A DNA stretch of 39,759 bases from a virus, in IMG/VR virus record IMGVR_UViG_3300027749_000230, positions 1-39,759 of that record; one strand, given 5' to 3'. Each line of letters starts with the position of its first letter. The first letter of the stretch is position 1. Positions 9,452 to 17,113 of the stretch are shown piece by piece. Made by a program: the position numbers and the translations under genes. The notes under the pieces were generated by a model. It was not told the DNA's origin. It ran no database searches and worked only from the letters and a program-made list of their open reading frames with translations.

Positions 9452-9685
9452 TTAAGTCTTATTAGAAGATTTAAGGTAATCTATATAGGTAGGTTGTGGT
9501 TTTGCACCATAAACAATGTCTATTGGGTTTTGAGTTGAGGAAATAACAGAGTCTGCTAGAGGTATTGAAGATCCTCTTAAAACAGCAGCTACGTTATCTG
9601 GTGTACCTTCAAAAATACCAGAAGGATTGGTTAGTCCGTGCTTACTTAAGTTTGATTTTTTAATTTGATCTAGTATTTGTGACAT
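9452..9685 (-). CDS. Hypothetical protein, 77 aa, between tape measure and baseplate
   Basis: A small protein (MSQILDQIKKSNLSKHGLTN...) with a helical N-terminus and a Pro-rich C-terminus (YGAKPQPTYIDYLKS). I do not recognise it. It sits 3 nt after the tape-measure stop and 1 nt before the next gene, so it is translated within the baseplate operon and is probably a minor tail or baseplate component or assembly factor. The ATG is preceded by AATAAAAC. Confidence 0.65.
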   Translation of the reverse strand: MSQILDQIKKSNLSKHGLTNPSGIFEGTPDNVAAVLRGSSIPLADSVISSTQNPIDIVYGAKPQPTYIDYLKSSNKT

Positions 9686-9688
9686 GTT

Positions 9689-11938
9689 TTATTGTAATTT
9701 TGTGCCGTGATTTTGTTGTAAACTTACCATCGTCTGCTTTGCCCATCCTTGATCACCTACTTGTACGTGTGCATGAAGTACAGTTGTTTGATCACCACGC
9801 TTTTGTGCTTCAGCTTGACTTTCATTACCTCGTGCTTTTGCTTCAGTTGCTGGACCCACTGGCTCCGTCATACTTCGATCTGGTGCTGGTGGTGCTGATA
9901 TTGAAGGACCTTGTATTCCCATTATAGCAGTTATTCCAGCTGCAGCCGCTATTGCAGCTGCAACACCTAATGCAGGACCAACTACAGGTATAGCAGATAA
10001 GCTACCTATAATACTAGCACTCATTAAACCTACTAAAATAGCACCTGCTGCTTTTAAATAAGGAATAGCTTTCGCTAAATACTGAGGCCAGTTTTGAATT
10101 ACGTCACCTATACCGTCAAATATTTTCTTCAAGGTATTTCCTATCATTTTTATATTTTCTGCTTTACTTATAAAGTCGATGAACTTATTTACTAAATCAG
10201 AAACAGGTCCCTCAACAATACTAGCTATAGTCGTTTGTAACTTTTCTATGGCATTCTGAAACTTATCTTGCATAGATGCTTTATTTAAATCAGCCTCTGC
10301 ATCGTCTCCTATTAACTTAGCAATTTCTTTTCTAGTATGGCCCTCTTCTACAAGCTTTTGATATCTCTCTTGTATGGATTGACTTGCATCAGCTCCTAGT
10401 GCATTAGCTTGCTTCTGTGCTAATAATTGCTTTGATAACTCCTCAACACTCAATCCAACTGCTTCTGCTTCTGCCTTTCTTTGAATTACGTTTTCTTTCA
10501 TGAAAGAGTCATAAGTTATTTGCTGACTATTTAACTCTTCCATTAATCCTTTTGTATCTCCCGCTAAGGCAAGCTCTCTTGCTCTTGTTAAATTAATATC
10601 TCTACCAGTTAATACTTGTAATTCGAATTCTTTTTGTATACTTGATTCAAAGTCCACTAAAGACTCTGCCTGTTTATTGATCTGATTTAAGGTAGTACCT
10701 AACTTAGTAGCTCTTACTACTGCATCTGATAATGCTTTTGTGCTTCCTTTAAAATTTATAACTACTGTAGCACTTGTTTTAGCAATTCCATCCATTAACT
10801 GCTTAGTAGTAAGAGCTAGTTTGTTTCTAGCACCTTCAACTACTCTACTAGCTTCAATAGTTTTGTAGGTTTGCTCCATACTAGCGCCAGTTAAAGCAGA
10901 TTGTGTTGCTAACGCACCCATATCCTCTGCAGATGCTCCTGTTCTTTTTTGTATTAAAGCTGCTGTTTCTGCAAACTTATTAGATAGAGGCACCATAAAA
11001 CCTAACTGACTATTCATTTCACCATAAGTCTTCACTAATTCAGCATTTCTTAAACCTGCGTTCTTAGAATTGACAGATATTTCAAGAAACTGACCTTGTA
11101 GTTTATGAGCCTCGTCAACACTAACACCTAAATCTTTTGATATAGCAAAGGTCTTTGAATTAAACTCAATAACCATTTCCACGATCTTAGTAAAAAGTGA
11201 GAATATTCCTGTAATGTAAGTCATAGGATCTAATAAACTTGCTCCTAAACTTTTAAAGACTTCCTTAATGCCAGCTCCTAACGCTTGCCATCTGCTGCCA
11301 GTTTCTGCAGCTTTTTTATTTATAGCATCGAGAACTTTTTGCGAATCGACTAATTTATTTAGTATTGGTACTTTTGATATTCCCTTAAATAGATCCCCCA
11401 TTTTACCTGCTGCTCTTTCTGCTCTCTCTGCTTTATCTTGAAGCTTTTCCTCTAGTTTAATCTGCTGGTTTATGGCTTGGTTTGCTGCTTGAATATCTGC
11501 TAGATTTTTTTTCGATATAACGACTCCCTGCATTTCTAAGCTCAAAAGATTAGATTCTATACTAGATTCCTTAGCTTTCAAAGCTGTAATGCTTTCTTGG
11601 TATTTTTTAGAATTAACATATCCTTTAGTCAATCCCTCTGAAACAAGTCTAGTTTTATCCACCTGTTTAGCAGCCTGCGCTAATTCCTTTGTTAAATCTT
11701 TGAGTGAACCCTTAGCTGCTTTTTTAGCTGCGTCATCAAACCCAACCATATTATCTGCAAGATCCTCTATCTGAGCTCCTAAAGTAGCGTCTAGATTAGA
11801 AGCTACATCCTGAATAACGTTCTTAATATTTGCGAACTTTTGTTTTAAAGTTTCAGCACCTTTATTAGCTCCATCCATGCTATCTCCTAGTCCACCATCT
11901 GGTGCATCAGCCATATAAAATTTACGTATTAGTTCCAT
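9689..11938 (-). CDS. Tail tape measure protein
   Basis: A long, mainly alpha-helical protein of 749 aa in the usual place between the tail chaperone gene and the baseplate genes. It has Ala/Lys/Glu/Gln-rich coiled-coil stretches, a hydrophobic segment near 235-260 (YITGIFSLFTKIVEMVIEF) and a long Ala/Gly-rich hydrophobic region near 622-677 that could insert in membrane during DNA entry. The last ~70 residues are polar. By family knowledge it sets tail length and travels through the tube. The start is uncertain: a second ATG at 11914 gives 741 aa beginning MADAPDGGLGD, has A-rich DNA (GTAAATTTTAT) before it, and would lie about 27 nt from the CTATTTATA motif, a spacing more like that at other genes than the 3 nt to the ATG at 11938. 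Confidence 0.85.
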   Translation of the reverse strand: MELIRKFYMADAPDGGLGDSMDGANKGAETLKQKFANIKNVIQDVASNLDATLGAQIEDLADNMVGFDDAAKKAAKGSLKDLTKELAQAAKQVDKTRLVSEGLTKGYVNSKKYQESITALKAKESSIESNLLSLEMQGVVISKKNLADIQAANQAINQQIKLEEKLQDKAERAERAAGKMGDLFKGISKVPILNKLVDSQKVLDAINKKAAETGSRWQALGAGIKEVFKSLGASLLDPMTYITGIFSLFTKIVEMVIEFNSKTFAISKDLGVSVDEAHKLQGQFLEISVNSKNAGLRNAELVKTYGEMNSQLGFMVPLSNKFAETAALIQKRTGASAEDMGALATQSALTGASMEQTYKTIEASRVVEGARNKLALTTKQLMDGIAKTSATVVINFKGSTKALSDAVVRATKLGTTLNQINKQAESLVDFESSIQKEFELQVLTGRDINLTRARELALAGDTKGLMEELNSQQITYDSFMKENVIQRKAEAEAVGLSVEELSKQLLAQKQANALGADASQSIQERYQKLVEEGHTRKEIAKLIGDDAEADLNKASMQDKFQNAIEKLQTTIASIVEGPVSDLVNKFIDFISKAENIKMIGNTLKKIFDGIGDVIQNWPQYLAKAIPYLKAAGAILVGLMSASIIGSLSAIPVVGPALGVAAAIAAAAGITAIMGIQGPSISAPPAPDRSMTEPVGPATEAKARGNESQAEAQKRGDQTTVLHAHVQVGDQGWAKQTMVSLQQNHGTKLQ

Positions 11939-11941
11939 GTA

Positions 11942-11950
11942 TATAAATAG
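11942..11950 (-). promoter_or_regulatory. CTATTTATA motif before tape measure gene
   Basis: The minus strand reads TTCTATTTATATACATG, just after the hairpin that covers the end of the frameshift frame. It is 3 nt before the first ATG of the tape measure and 27 nt before the second ATG at 11914. A candidate late promoter element, one of a set with the same orientation. Confidence 0.35.
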
Positions 11951-11951
11951 A

Positions 11952-11976
11952 ACAGTGCCTATTTTTTAGACACTGT
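11952..11976 (-). other. 10-bp RNA hairpin over the stop of the frameshift frame
   Basis: In minus-strand RNA the arms ACAGUGUCUA and UAGGCACUGU pair over 10 bp (one G-U) around a loop of five A. The stem contains the stop codon of the frameshifted reading frame (11959-11961) and ends about 13 nt before the tape measure ATG. There is no clean U-tract, so it is more likely an mRNA boundary, processing or translational element than a classical terminator. Confidence 0.45.
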
Positions 11977-12249
11977 ACTTGAGTAGGTAAAATTTTTATC
12001 TGGTATAGCTGGTTTAGCTAGCGGCTTGTTTGCTGTTACTAATTCTCCTTTTCCTGTTGCTTTTGTATACTCTTCTTGTTCTTTTCTATAAAATTCATCG
12101 ATATTATTAAAAGTAAATTTTCGCAACCAAATAGGCATATTATAAACAGTTTCCCAATCATAACCTCCCTTACCAAAAAATACTATTTCGTGTATTTGAG
12201 TAAAAATAGAAGCTCTATACTCCGGTGTTAGGGTAAAAAAATGAAACTC
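11959..12249 (-). CDS. Frameshift extension of the gp26-type tail assembly protein
   Basis: An open frame shifted +1 relative to the 254-aa gene and overlapping its end. It follows a TAG at 12252-12250 and ends at 11959. Translated from the T-run it reads TLTPEYRASIFTQIHEIV, then FFGKGGYDWETVYNMPIWLR, then a Lys/Glu-rich tail ending STVSKK. It looks like real protein, yet there is no ATG, GTG or TTG before the internal Met of YNMPIW, which would discard the most protein-like part. At the overlap the minus strand has seven consecutive T, read TTT TTT TAC in frame 0, where a +1 (or -2) slip enters this frame. The fusion would be about 339 aa, 248 from the first frame plus 91. Frameshifting at this position, just before the tape measure, is known for G/GT-type tail chaperones; its use here is inference. 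Confidence 0.65.
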   Translation of the reverse strand, partial: EFHFFTLTPEYRASIFTQIHEIVFFGKGGYDWETVYNMPIWLRKFTFNNIDEFYRKEQEEYTKATGKGELVTANKPLAKPAIPDKNFTYSSTVSKK

Positions 12250-12979
12250 CTAATGGAAGATCTACACCCTCCTGTGTGTAGCCGTCTGAACCAACAAATG
12301 TAAAGCTTAGGTCTAAATCTGGACTTGTTAGTTTCATGTAATTTCTAAGTGCCTGAGCATCAACAGCAAGCATGTAGTTATCTACGTAATCCCTAATTGT
12401 TTTAGGCTCTCTGTCTCCATTTACAGCAAGAATTGCACGTTTTAATCTAGTAGTAACCTCAGCTGATAAGTTTATTTTTTTAAGTCCTTTTAATTCTTCG
12501 TCTATTGACTTTTCATCCCTGTGAGTTAATATTTTAAAAACTATCTCATTCTTTGATTTAGGTAGAGTGTATGTAAATTCGTTGTTATGAGTAAATAAGC
12601 TGTAGTCTACTTCCTTGTTTTTAATTTCTGCTAAATCAATAACTACTAATTCTTCCTCCCCCGTTTGTGGATGTGGATATTTAATTTGATAATCTTTACC
12701 ATATCCTAAAATACGTGCTGCAATTAAAATAGCATTTTTATCACCTATGCATAAATCATCGTAGTTGATTTTAGATACTACAAGCGATCTTAAAAGTTTA
12801 TCAAATACTGTACCGTTTTTAATGTAGTTTTGATTTGATAAAATATCCTCTTCTTTAGCTGTCATATACTTCATTTCGATAGTACCAGAGGAAAGAGGGT
12901 TTTCAAGAGGGTAAATAAGTCCTTTTGAAGGTAATTCAATAGTCTCTGTTGGGAGACTCATTTTTGATTCGTTATCCAT
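12215..12979 (-). CDS. T4 gp26-type baseplate/tail assembly protein
   Basis: A 254-aa protein of the T4_baseplate (gp26-like) family. Typical features are the N-terminal LPSKGLIYPLENPLSSGTIE, then MKYMTAKEEDILSNQNYIKN, KINYDDLCIGDKNAILIAAR, and a C-terminus ending PLGVSFFYPNTGV. In related phages this gene lies between tail tube and tape measure and acts as a tail or baseplate assembly factor. Near its 3' end seven T give a likely slip site leading into the overlapping frame ending at 11959, so a short 254-aa and a long ~339-aa form may be made. A CTATTTATA-like motif (TATATTTATTA) lies about 22 nt upstream of the ATG, and the leader is A-rich (AACTAAATTAAGATT). Confidence 0.82.
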   Translation of the reverse strand: MDNESKMSLPTETIELPSKGLIYPLENPLSSGTIEMKYMTAKEEDILSNQNYIKNGTVFDKLLRSLVVSKINYDDLCIGDKNAILIAARILGYGKDYQIKYPHPQTGEEELVVIDLAEIKNKEVDYSLFTHNNEFTYTLPKSKNEIVFKILTHRDEKSIDEELKGLKKINLSAEVTTRLKRAILAVNGDREPKTIRDYVDNYMLAVDAQALRNYMKLTSPDLDLSFTFVGSDGYTQEGVDLPLGVSFFYPNTGV

Positions 12980-13001
12980 AATCTTAATTTAGTTATATAT
13001 T

Positions 13002-13010
13002 AATAAATAT
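13002..13010 (-). promoter_or_regulatory. ATATTTATT motif before gp26-type gene
   Basis: The minus strand reads TATATATTTATTAATATAT, 22 nt upstream of the ATG at 12979. A variant of the CTATTTATA motif in the same orientation as the others. The surrounding sequence is very AT-rich, which weakens the case. Confidence 0.3.
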
Positions 13011-13025
13011 ATACAACTTAGGTTT

Positions 13026-13397
13026 TTAACGTAATTCTCTTCTGAAATTTCTAATTGTTTCACCTACTGTCATGTTGAGTATAAATATAAAATAAGCTAA
13101 AAATTCTAATTTTAATATAAAATCGCTTGTACTCTCAGATACATTAAGAGCAATCATCGCCATAGTGTGAGTTATTGCTAAAAAAACAGCAACTGGTAAG
13201 AAACTAAATAAGATTAAACCAACACAAATAGCACAGGATTGTATTAACCTTAAAGGCCATGCTATTAAAAAGGTAGTAAAGGTGTATTTACTTGATATTT
13301 CAATCGTTTTGTTGTAAATGTATAGTGGAATTGCAATTAGTACAATTACCGGCAAAATTAACCACCAATACTCGAATAAAAAAAGGAAGAATATCAT
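13026..13397 (-). CDS. Small multi-pass membrane protein
   Basis: A 123-aa, strongly hydrophobic protein with three to four predicted transmembrane helices (about 1-26, 40-57, 60-85 and 95-112) and a basic C-terminus (NFRRELR). I recognise no family. It interrupts the usual order tail tube then assembly protein and lies between a strong intrinsic terminator upstream and the gp26-type gene downstream, so it behaves like an independently transcribed insertion (moron-like). Holin-like, superinfection-exclusion or envelope-modifying roles are possible; nothing in the sequence decides among them. The upstream region contains TAAAATAGT twice, in GTAAAATAGTCG and ATAAAATAGTGA, and the ATG follows AATAAAAGTT. 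Confidence 0.65.
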   Translation of the reverse strand: MIFFLFLFEYWWLILPVIVLIAIPLYIYNKTIEISSKYTFTTFLIAWPLRLIQSCAICVGLILFSFLPVAVFLAITHTMAMIALNVSESTSDFILKLEFLAYFIFILNMTVGETIRNFRRELR

Positions 13398-13471
13398 AAC
13401 TTTTATTGCAGTTTTAAGTGTGTCTCACTATTTTATACCTAAAGATACGACTATTTTACATTCTAGGCAAC

Positions 13472-13499
13472 AAAAAAGCCACTTTTTTGGAGTGGCTTT
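13472..13499 (-). terminator. Rho-independent terminator after the tail tube gene
   Basis: Minus strand: AAAGCCACT, a 7-nt spacer CCAAAAA, AGTGGCTTT, then further T. The stem is a perfect 9 bp with GC-rich core and the 3' arm runs into six consecutive T. It lies 20 nt after the stop of the tail tube gene and ends the sheath-tube transcription unit. Confidence 0.88.
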
Positions 13500-13519
13500 C
13501 TAAAATATTGATAGTCAGC

Positions 13520-14005
13520 TTAGTAGTTCAGGATACAATAATCCATTCCTATACCTAACTCGATCGTAATTGCGTCTTGGTTAGACCAGTCGTAAGATCC
13601 GAAGTTTGCAGTCTTAACAAATGCACCTTTAATAATCCACTCACTTACAATATCGCCTACTGGACCTAAAATTGATAAGTTCAAGTCTTTTTTATAGAAG
13701 TCAGAATAACCGTCACGGCCAGTTACTGATTCATGCGATAAACGAATCCACTCCATTACGGCTTGTTGACCTGAAGGAGAGATTGGGTTATATAAGTTTA
13801 AGGTCATATCTTGCCACTCAGCTTTACCTTTAATTTTACGGTAAACGTTAATATGGTCAATTTTCACTTCATTTAGGTTGACGTTTGGTGCAGTTGCACT
13901 TTTGATCATGAATGAAGGGATACCCTCAATAAGCATGATGAAACGGTTCTGAACTGTAGGTTCAAAAGCCGTAAACATTATTTGATTTGTATCTAATACT
14001 GGCAT
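13520..14005 (-). CDS. Tail tube protein (T4 gp19-like)
   Basis: A 161-aa protein of the T4 gp19 tail-tube family. It begins MPVLDTNQIMFTAFEPTVQN followed by RFIMLIEGIPSFMIKSATAP, with the middle KGKAEWQDMTLNLYNPISPS and a C-terminal GSYDWSNQDAITIELGIGMD. These are the strands and loops of the tube monomer that polymerises under the sheath. Length is normal for the family (T4 gp19 is about 163 aa). It follows the sheath and a Lys/Met-rich gene and precedes a strong terminator, so it is probably expressed at high level. The ATG follows AAAGAATAAA, and ATATTTATAT lies about 16 nt further upstream. Confidence 0.93.
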   Translation of the reverse strand: MPVLDTNQIMFTAFEPTVQNRFIMLIEGIPSFMIKSATAPNVNLNEVKIDHINVYRKIKGKAEWQDMTLNLYNPISPSGQQAVMEWIRLSHESVTGRDGYSDFYKKDLNLSILGPVGDIVSEWIIKGAFVKTANFGSYDWSNQDAITIELGIGMDYCILNY

Positions 14006-14021
14006 TTTATTCTTTGTTTAA

Positions 14022-14030
14022 TATAAATAT
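14022..14030 (-). promoter_or_regulatory. ATATTTATA motif before tail tube gene
   Basis: Minus strand CAGATATTTATATTAAAC, ending 16 nt upstream of the tube ATG. One of the set of similarly placed and oriented motifs; a candidate late promoter element giving a very short leader. Confidence 0.4.
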
Positions 14031-14045
14031 CTGTTAATGCGAAAC

Positions 14046-14663
14046 TTATCTTGGACCAAAAGTCTTACTTGTATCAACTCCATGGCCTTGGCCAGGCGTG
14101 TTACCTGCTTGTCTGTCCATAGCTGCACTAACTTTTTGAGCCTTTTTAAAGCTTTCTGGATGCTTCTTTTCCCACCACTTGTGTAATTGGTTAATAATTA
14201 TTGGAGATACTCCTATTCCTGCTAAGCCTGTTAAAATAGATCCTACTGAAACCGCGTCACCACCACTGCCAACTTGAGTAGTTAAGAAGTTTTGTAATTG
14301 GTTTAAGATTTCACTTTCGTTTATAGATCCCTCTTCCATTTCATCTTCCTTATAAAGACCTTTTGCCATTTTTTCCTTAGATGACATTTTTTCATCCATT
14401 TTTTGCATCTTTTTAGTATCTGCTTGTGCATTTACTTCTTTGATCTTAGACATTTTTTTAGTAGCTGACTGTGCATCTACCTCTTCCATCTTTTGCATCT
14501 TATTAGTCATCTTTTCAGCTGCCTTATTTGCTTTTGGCATTTTAACTTCAGTGTATCCACCTAAAGCTTCTTTTGTCATTTTAGCTTCTGCTAAAACTTG
14601 CTTAGTAAGAGATTCGAATAATTGCTTAGATAAATGTAATCTAATCTTTGTGTTGTTTTTCAT
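14046..14663 (-). CDS. Lys/Met-rich protein between sheath and tube
   Basis: A 205-aa protein of unknown function. The N-terminus (KIRLHLSKQLFESLTKQVLA) is amphipathic. Residues about 42-100 are an imperfect repeat of a Lys-Met-rich helical unit with Glu/Asp-Val-Asn/Asp-Ala-Gln (KKMSKIKEVNAQ, KMQKMEEVDAQ). Residues about 130-160 are hydrophobic/Gly-rich (SVGSILTGLAGIGVSPIIIN), and the C-terminus is Gly-rich and polar. Highly charged repeated helices followed by a hydrophobic stretch recall scaffold or internal virion proteins, but this is only an analogy. It lies 40 nt before the tube gene and after the sheath; the ATG follows ATAAAATAAAATAG. Confidence 0.7.
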   Translation of the reverse strand: MKNNTKIRLHLSKQLFESLTKQVLAEAKMTKEALGGYTEVKMPKANKAAEKMTNKMQKMEEVDAQSATKKMSKIKEVNAQADTKKMQKMDEKMSSKEKMAKGLYKEDEMEEGSINESEILNQLQNFLTTQVGSGGDAVSVGSILTGLAGIGVSPIIINQLHKWWEKKHPESFKKAQKVSAAMDRQAGNTPGQGHGVDTSKTFGPR

Positions 14664-14678
14664 CTATTTTATTTTATC

Positions 14679-16787
14679 TTATGCGCCAAAAGTAACTCCA
14701 GTTGGCTCAATGTTAAAGTTTAATTGAATAAATTCTGCAGTGATTGTTGGTTGTAAGTAAATATCACCTACTAACAAGTTTCTATCAATTACGTCGGGAG
14801 TATTATTTGTTGTATCCATTACAACTCTGTAAGAATACAAACCTTGTTGTTGTTGAACGTAATCTAAGTAAGGGTTTACTTGAGATAAAAATTTATTTCT
14901 AGTTACAACTGTATTTTGTTCGAATACTAATGTTTGAGCGATTTGTCCAATGTAACTCTTAAGAGCAATTAACAAACGTCTTACATTCACTCTATTCAAT
15001 GCAGAAGATACTGAAGTTAAAGTCTTTTGACCATATACTACTGTACCTTGACCTGGGAATACTGCGATTGGGTTTACGTTAGCACTATATAAAGTGTTTC
15101 TTTGGTTAACAGTTAATCTAACTTCTGGTTGAATTACTGTTGATAATCCACCTCTATTTAAACCTGCTGGTGCAAACCAAGGAGCAGCTACGGTATCAGT
15201 GTACTCATAAACACCTGGAATTACTGTAGAAGGTGGTACAAAATGTAATCTACCTGTCTCAGTTGATCTTGTTTGAACCCAAGGATAGTAGGTTGCGCCG
15301 TATGTGTTGCTAAATGATTGTGCTAAACTTGTTGCTGTACCAATTGTTTGGTTATATGAAATCATATCAACTACTGCAATAGCATCTCCACGATTTTGTA
15401 CAGTTGATAATAAAGCACTGATTTCTTCAGCTCCATTTTGGAAGTTTAAACCTGGTGCATATACTGAATTGTATTTGTATGCATCTGTGTTAGCTAATAA
15501 ATTGATAGCTGTTGCGTAATCGCTTGCAAATACACCTTGAATATTAGTTGTAGGATTGCTTGATACAGACTCAACTGCTGGGATTTGCTCAAATAAATTT
15601 AAAGGAGCTGTTCCAAAGCAACCGTATAAAGGACCAACTGAACCACTGAATGAACCATTATAAGATCCACTTCCGTTTACAGGAATAGATGCTGTGTATT
15701 GAGATTGAGGCTTACCTTGTGGGTTTAAATAATTAGGAGTTGGTGTATAAACATTTTTAACTCTTACATATTTAGATTGATTAGGATAGCTTCCTGTTAT
15801 TTGTAAGTAAGCTAAGCCATTATCGTCGTAAAGTACGTTTTGGCTTTGATCACCAATTACATACTCAATATAGTTATTTTGATTAGGATCTAAAGATACA
15901 TTAGCCCAAGTTTCTAACACTGATTGGTTACCTGTGTAGTCATTACCTTGTCTGATAATAAGAGTAAATTGACCTGAACCTGTGTTAGCTCCAGTTATCA
16001 TCCATCTTACATTAGCAGAAGAACCAGAAGGTAATAAACCATTAGTAGTTTCACCTTCGCCAGCACCTTGGTTGTTATTCATTACTGTACCAACTGATAA
16101 TGTCTCAAGCTCAAAAGCAAAAGTTGGATCAGTAGCACCTGTAAAGAACGATGGTGTAGAGCCGCTTACGTAACTGTAAGTATTTCCAGCAACACCTGGA
16201 ATATTAGAGAATAAGTTAAGAGTTGTATTACTTGCAGAAGCGTGTAAATCAAAGCTACCAGAGTATAAATTAATTTTTTGTGCTAAGTTAGCTACAGTCT
16301 GTGCTTGAGAACCTCCTACTTGAACATAATATTGATTAGTCGAAGGAGTATCTGTAGTTGAACTACCAACAAAGTTAAATTTACCTAATACTGAACCAGT
16401 TAATTGAATAAAGGAGCTAGTATTAAAATCAACAGTGCTTGATATTGATACAGATGCAGTATTACCTACAAAATTAGGAACGCCTGCTTCTGCTGGAGTG
16501 TATGAACCACTTGCTACTCTTGTTACTAACAACGAAGCACCTCCTTGTTGGAAGTAGTTGTATGCAGCTTGAGAAGTTAAGTATTCCTGAGTTGTACCAC
16601 CAGAAATGAAGGTTGTGCCAAAAGTAGCAGCATACTGCGAATAAGTAGTTACTAACGTTGGTATATTTTGTTTACCTGTAACTGTAGGGCCTACTAAGGC
16701 AGCGCCTACTGTTATTGGACCTGCTGTTGTTTGAGAGAGGTTGTTTTCATTAAGGAAAACGCCTGGTGAAATTAATGCTTCTGCCAT
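14679..16787 (-). CDS. Tail sheath protein
   Basis: A 702-aa contractile tail sheath protein. The N-terminus (MAEALISPGVFLNENNLSQ) carries the typical SPGV motif and arm. The middle is an extended beta-rich insertion (about 100-400). The C-terminal half has the conserved sheath core: NRGDAIAVVDM, the strands around YYPWVQTRSTETG, APAGLNRGGLS, NPIAVFPGQGTVVYGQKTL, NVRRLLIALKSYIGQIAQ, and the final domain with RNLLVGDIYLQPTITAEFI. Length is close to T4 gp18 (659 aa). Order sheath then tube is the common one. A GCTATTTATTAG element lies 20 nt before the ATG, which itself follows GAAATAAAATCATAAA. Confidence 0.95.
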   Translation of the reverse strand: MAEALISPGVFLNENNLSQTTAGPITVGAALVGPTVTGKQNIPTLVTTYSQYAATFGTTFISGGTTQEYLTSQAAYNYFQQGGASLLVTRVASGSYTPAEAGVPNFVGNTASVSISSTVDFNTSSFIQLTGSVLGKFNFVGSSTTDTPSTNQYYVQVGGSQAQTVANLAQKINLYSGSFDLHASASNTTLNLFSNIPGVAGNTYSYVSGSTPSFFTGATDPTFAFELETLSVGTVMNNNQGAGEGETTNGLLPSGSSANVRWMITGANTGSGQFTLIIRQGNDYTGNQSVLETWANVSLDPNQNNYIEYVIGDQSQNVLYDDNGLAYLQITGSYPNQSKYVRVKNVYTPTPNYLNPQGKPQSQYTASIPVNGSGSYNGSFSGSVGPLYGCFGTAPLNLFEQIPAVESVSSNPTTNIQGVFASDYATAINLLANTDAYKYNSVYAPGLNFQNGAEEISALLSTVQNRGDAIAVVDMISYNQTIGTATSLAQSFSNTYGATYYPWVQTRSTETGRLHFVPPSTVIPGVYEYTDTVAAPWFAPAGLNRGGLSTVIQPEVRLTVNQRNTLYSANVNPIAVFPGQGTVVYGQKTLTSVSSALNRVNVRRLLIALKSYIGQIAQTLVFEQNTVVTRNKFLSQVNPYLDYVQQQQGLYSYRVVMDTTNNTPDVIDRNLLVGDIYLQPTITAEFIQLNFNIEPTGVTFGA

Positions 16788-16807
16788 TTTATGATTTTAT
16801 TTCTACT

Positions 16808-16816
16808 AATAAATAG
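16808..16816 (-). promoter_or_regulatory. CTATTTATT motif before sheath gene
   Basis: Minus strand AATAGCTATTTATTAGTAG, 20 nt upstream of the sheath ATG. Part of the recurring set. The overlapping palindrome AATAGCTATT is also notable. Confidence 0.4.
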
Positions 16817-16858
16817 CTATTATGATTGGCAAAACCTAATTTATTATCAAGTACTACT

Positions 16859-17110
16859 CTAGTTGCTTTGGATAGGAGTAATTTCGCCAGTTTCTACATT
16901 AATAGAACCATCTCCGTACTTTTCACCTAATTCTTTTAAATATGCTTGTTGAGCAGATGCATTGGCTTGAACTGCTGCTTTTAACTTGTCTAATTCTAGA
17001 TCAAGAAATGCTCTTTGATAGTGGATTTCTCCTAAAGAAACTGCAATATTACTTGCTTCTTGTCTATACGATTGAAACTCTTTTAATTCCTGGTCTGTTA
17101 ATTTTGCCAT
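16859..17110 (-). CDS. Hypothetical coiled-coil protein, 83 aa
   Basis: Residues 1-65 are helical with heptad-like Leu/Ile spacing (LTDQELKEFQSYRQEASNI...), suggesting a short coiled coil. The C-terminus carries LGEKYGDGSINVETGEI, a beta-hairpin-like ending that I have the impression recurs in small proteins of large tailed phages. No enzyme motif or membrane segment is present. It starts 3 nt after the stop of the 73-aa membrane protein, with AAATAAAAC before the ATG, and precedes the sheath gene, so it probably belongs to the tail operon. Confidence 0.7.
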   Translation of the reverse strand: MAKLTDQELKEFQSYRQEASNIAVSLGEIHYQRAFLDLELDKLKAAVQANASAQQAYLKELGEKYGDGSINVETGEITPIQSN

Positions 17111-17113
17111 GTT

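Noticed and set aside
9679-9927. Plus-strand 82-codon frame opposite the tape measure end
   Set aside because: Lies wholly antisense to a well-supported gene and has no start context or recognisable protein features.
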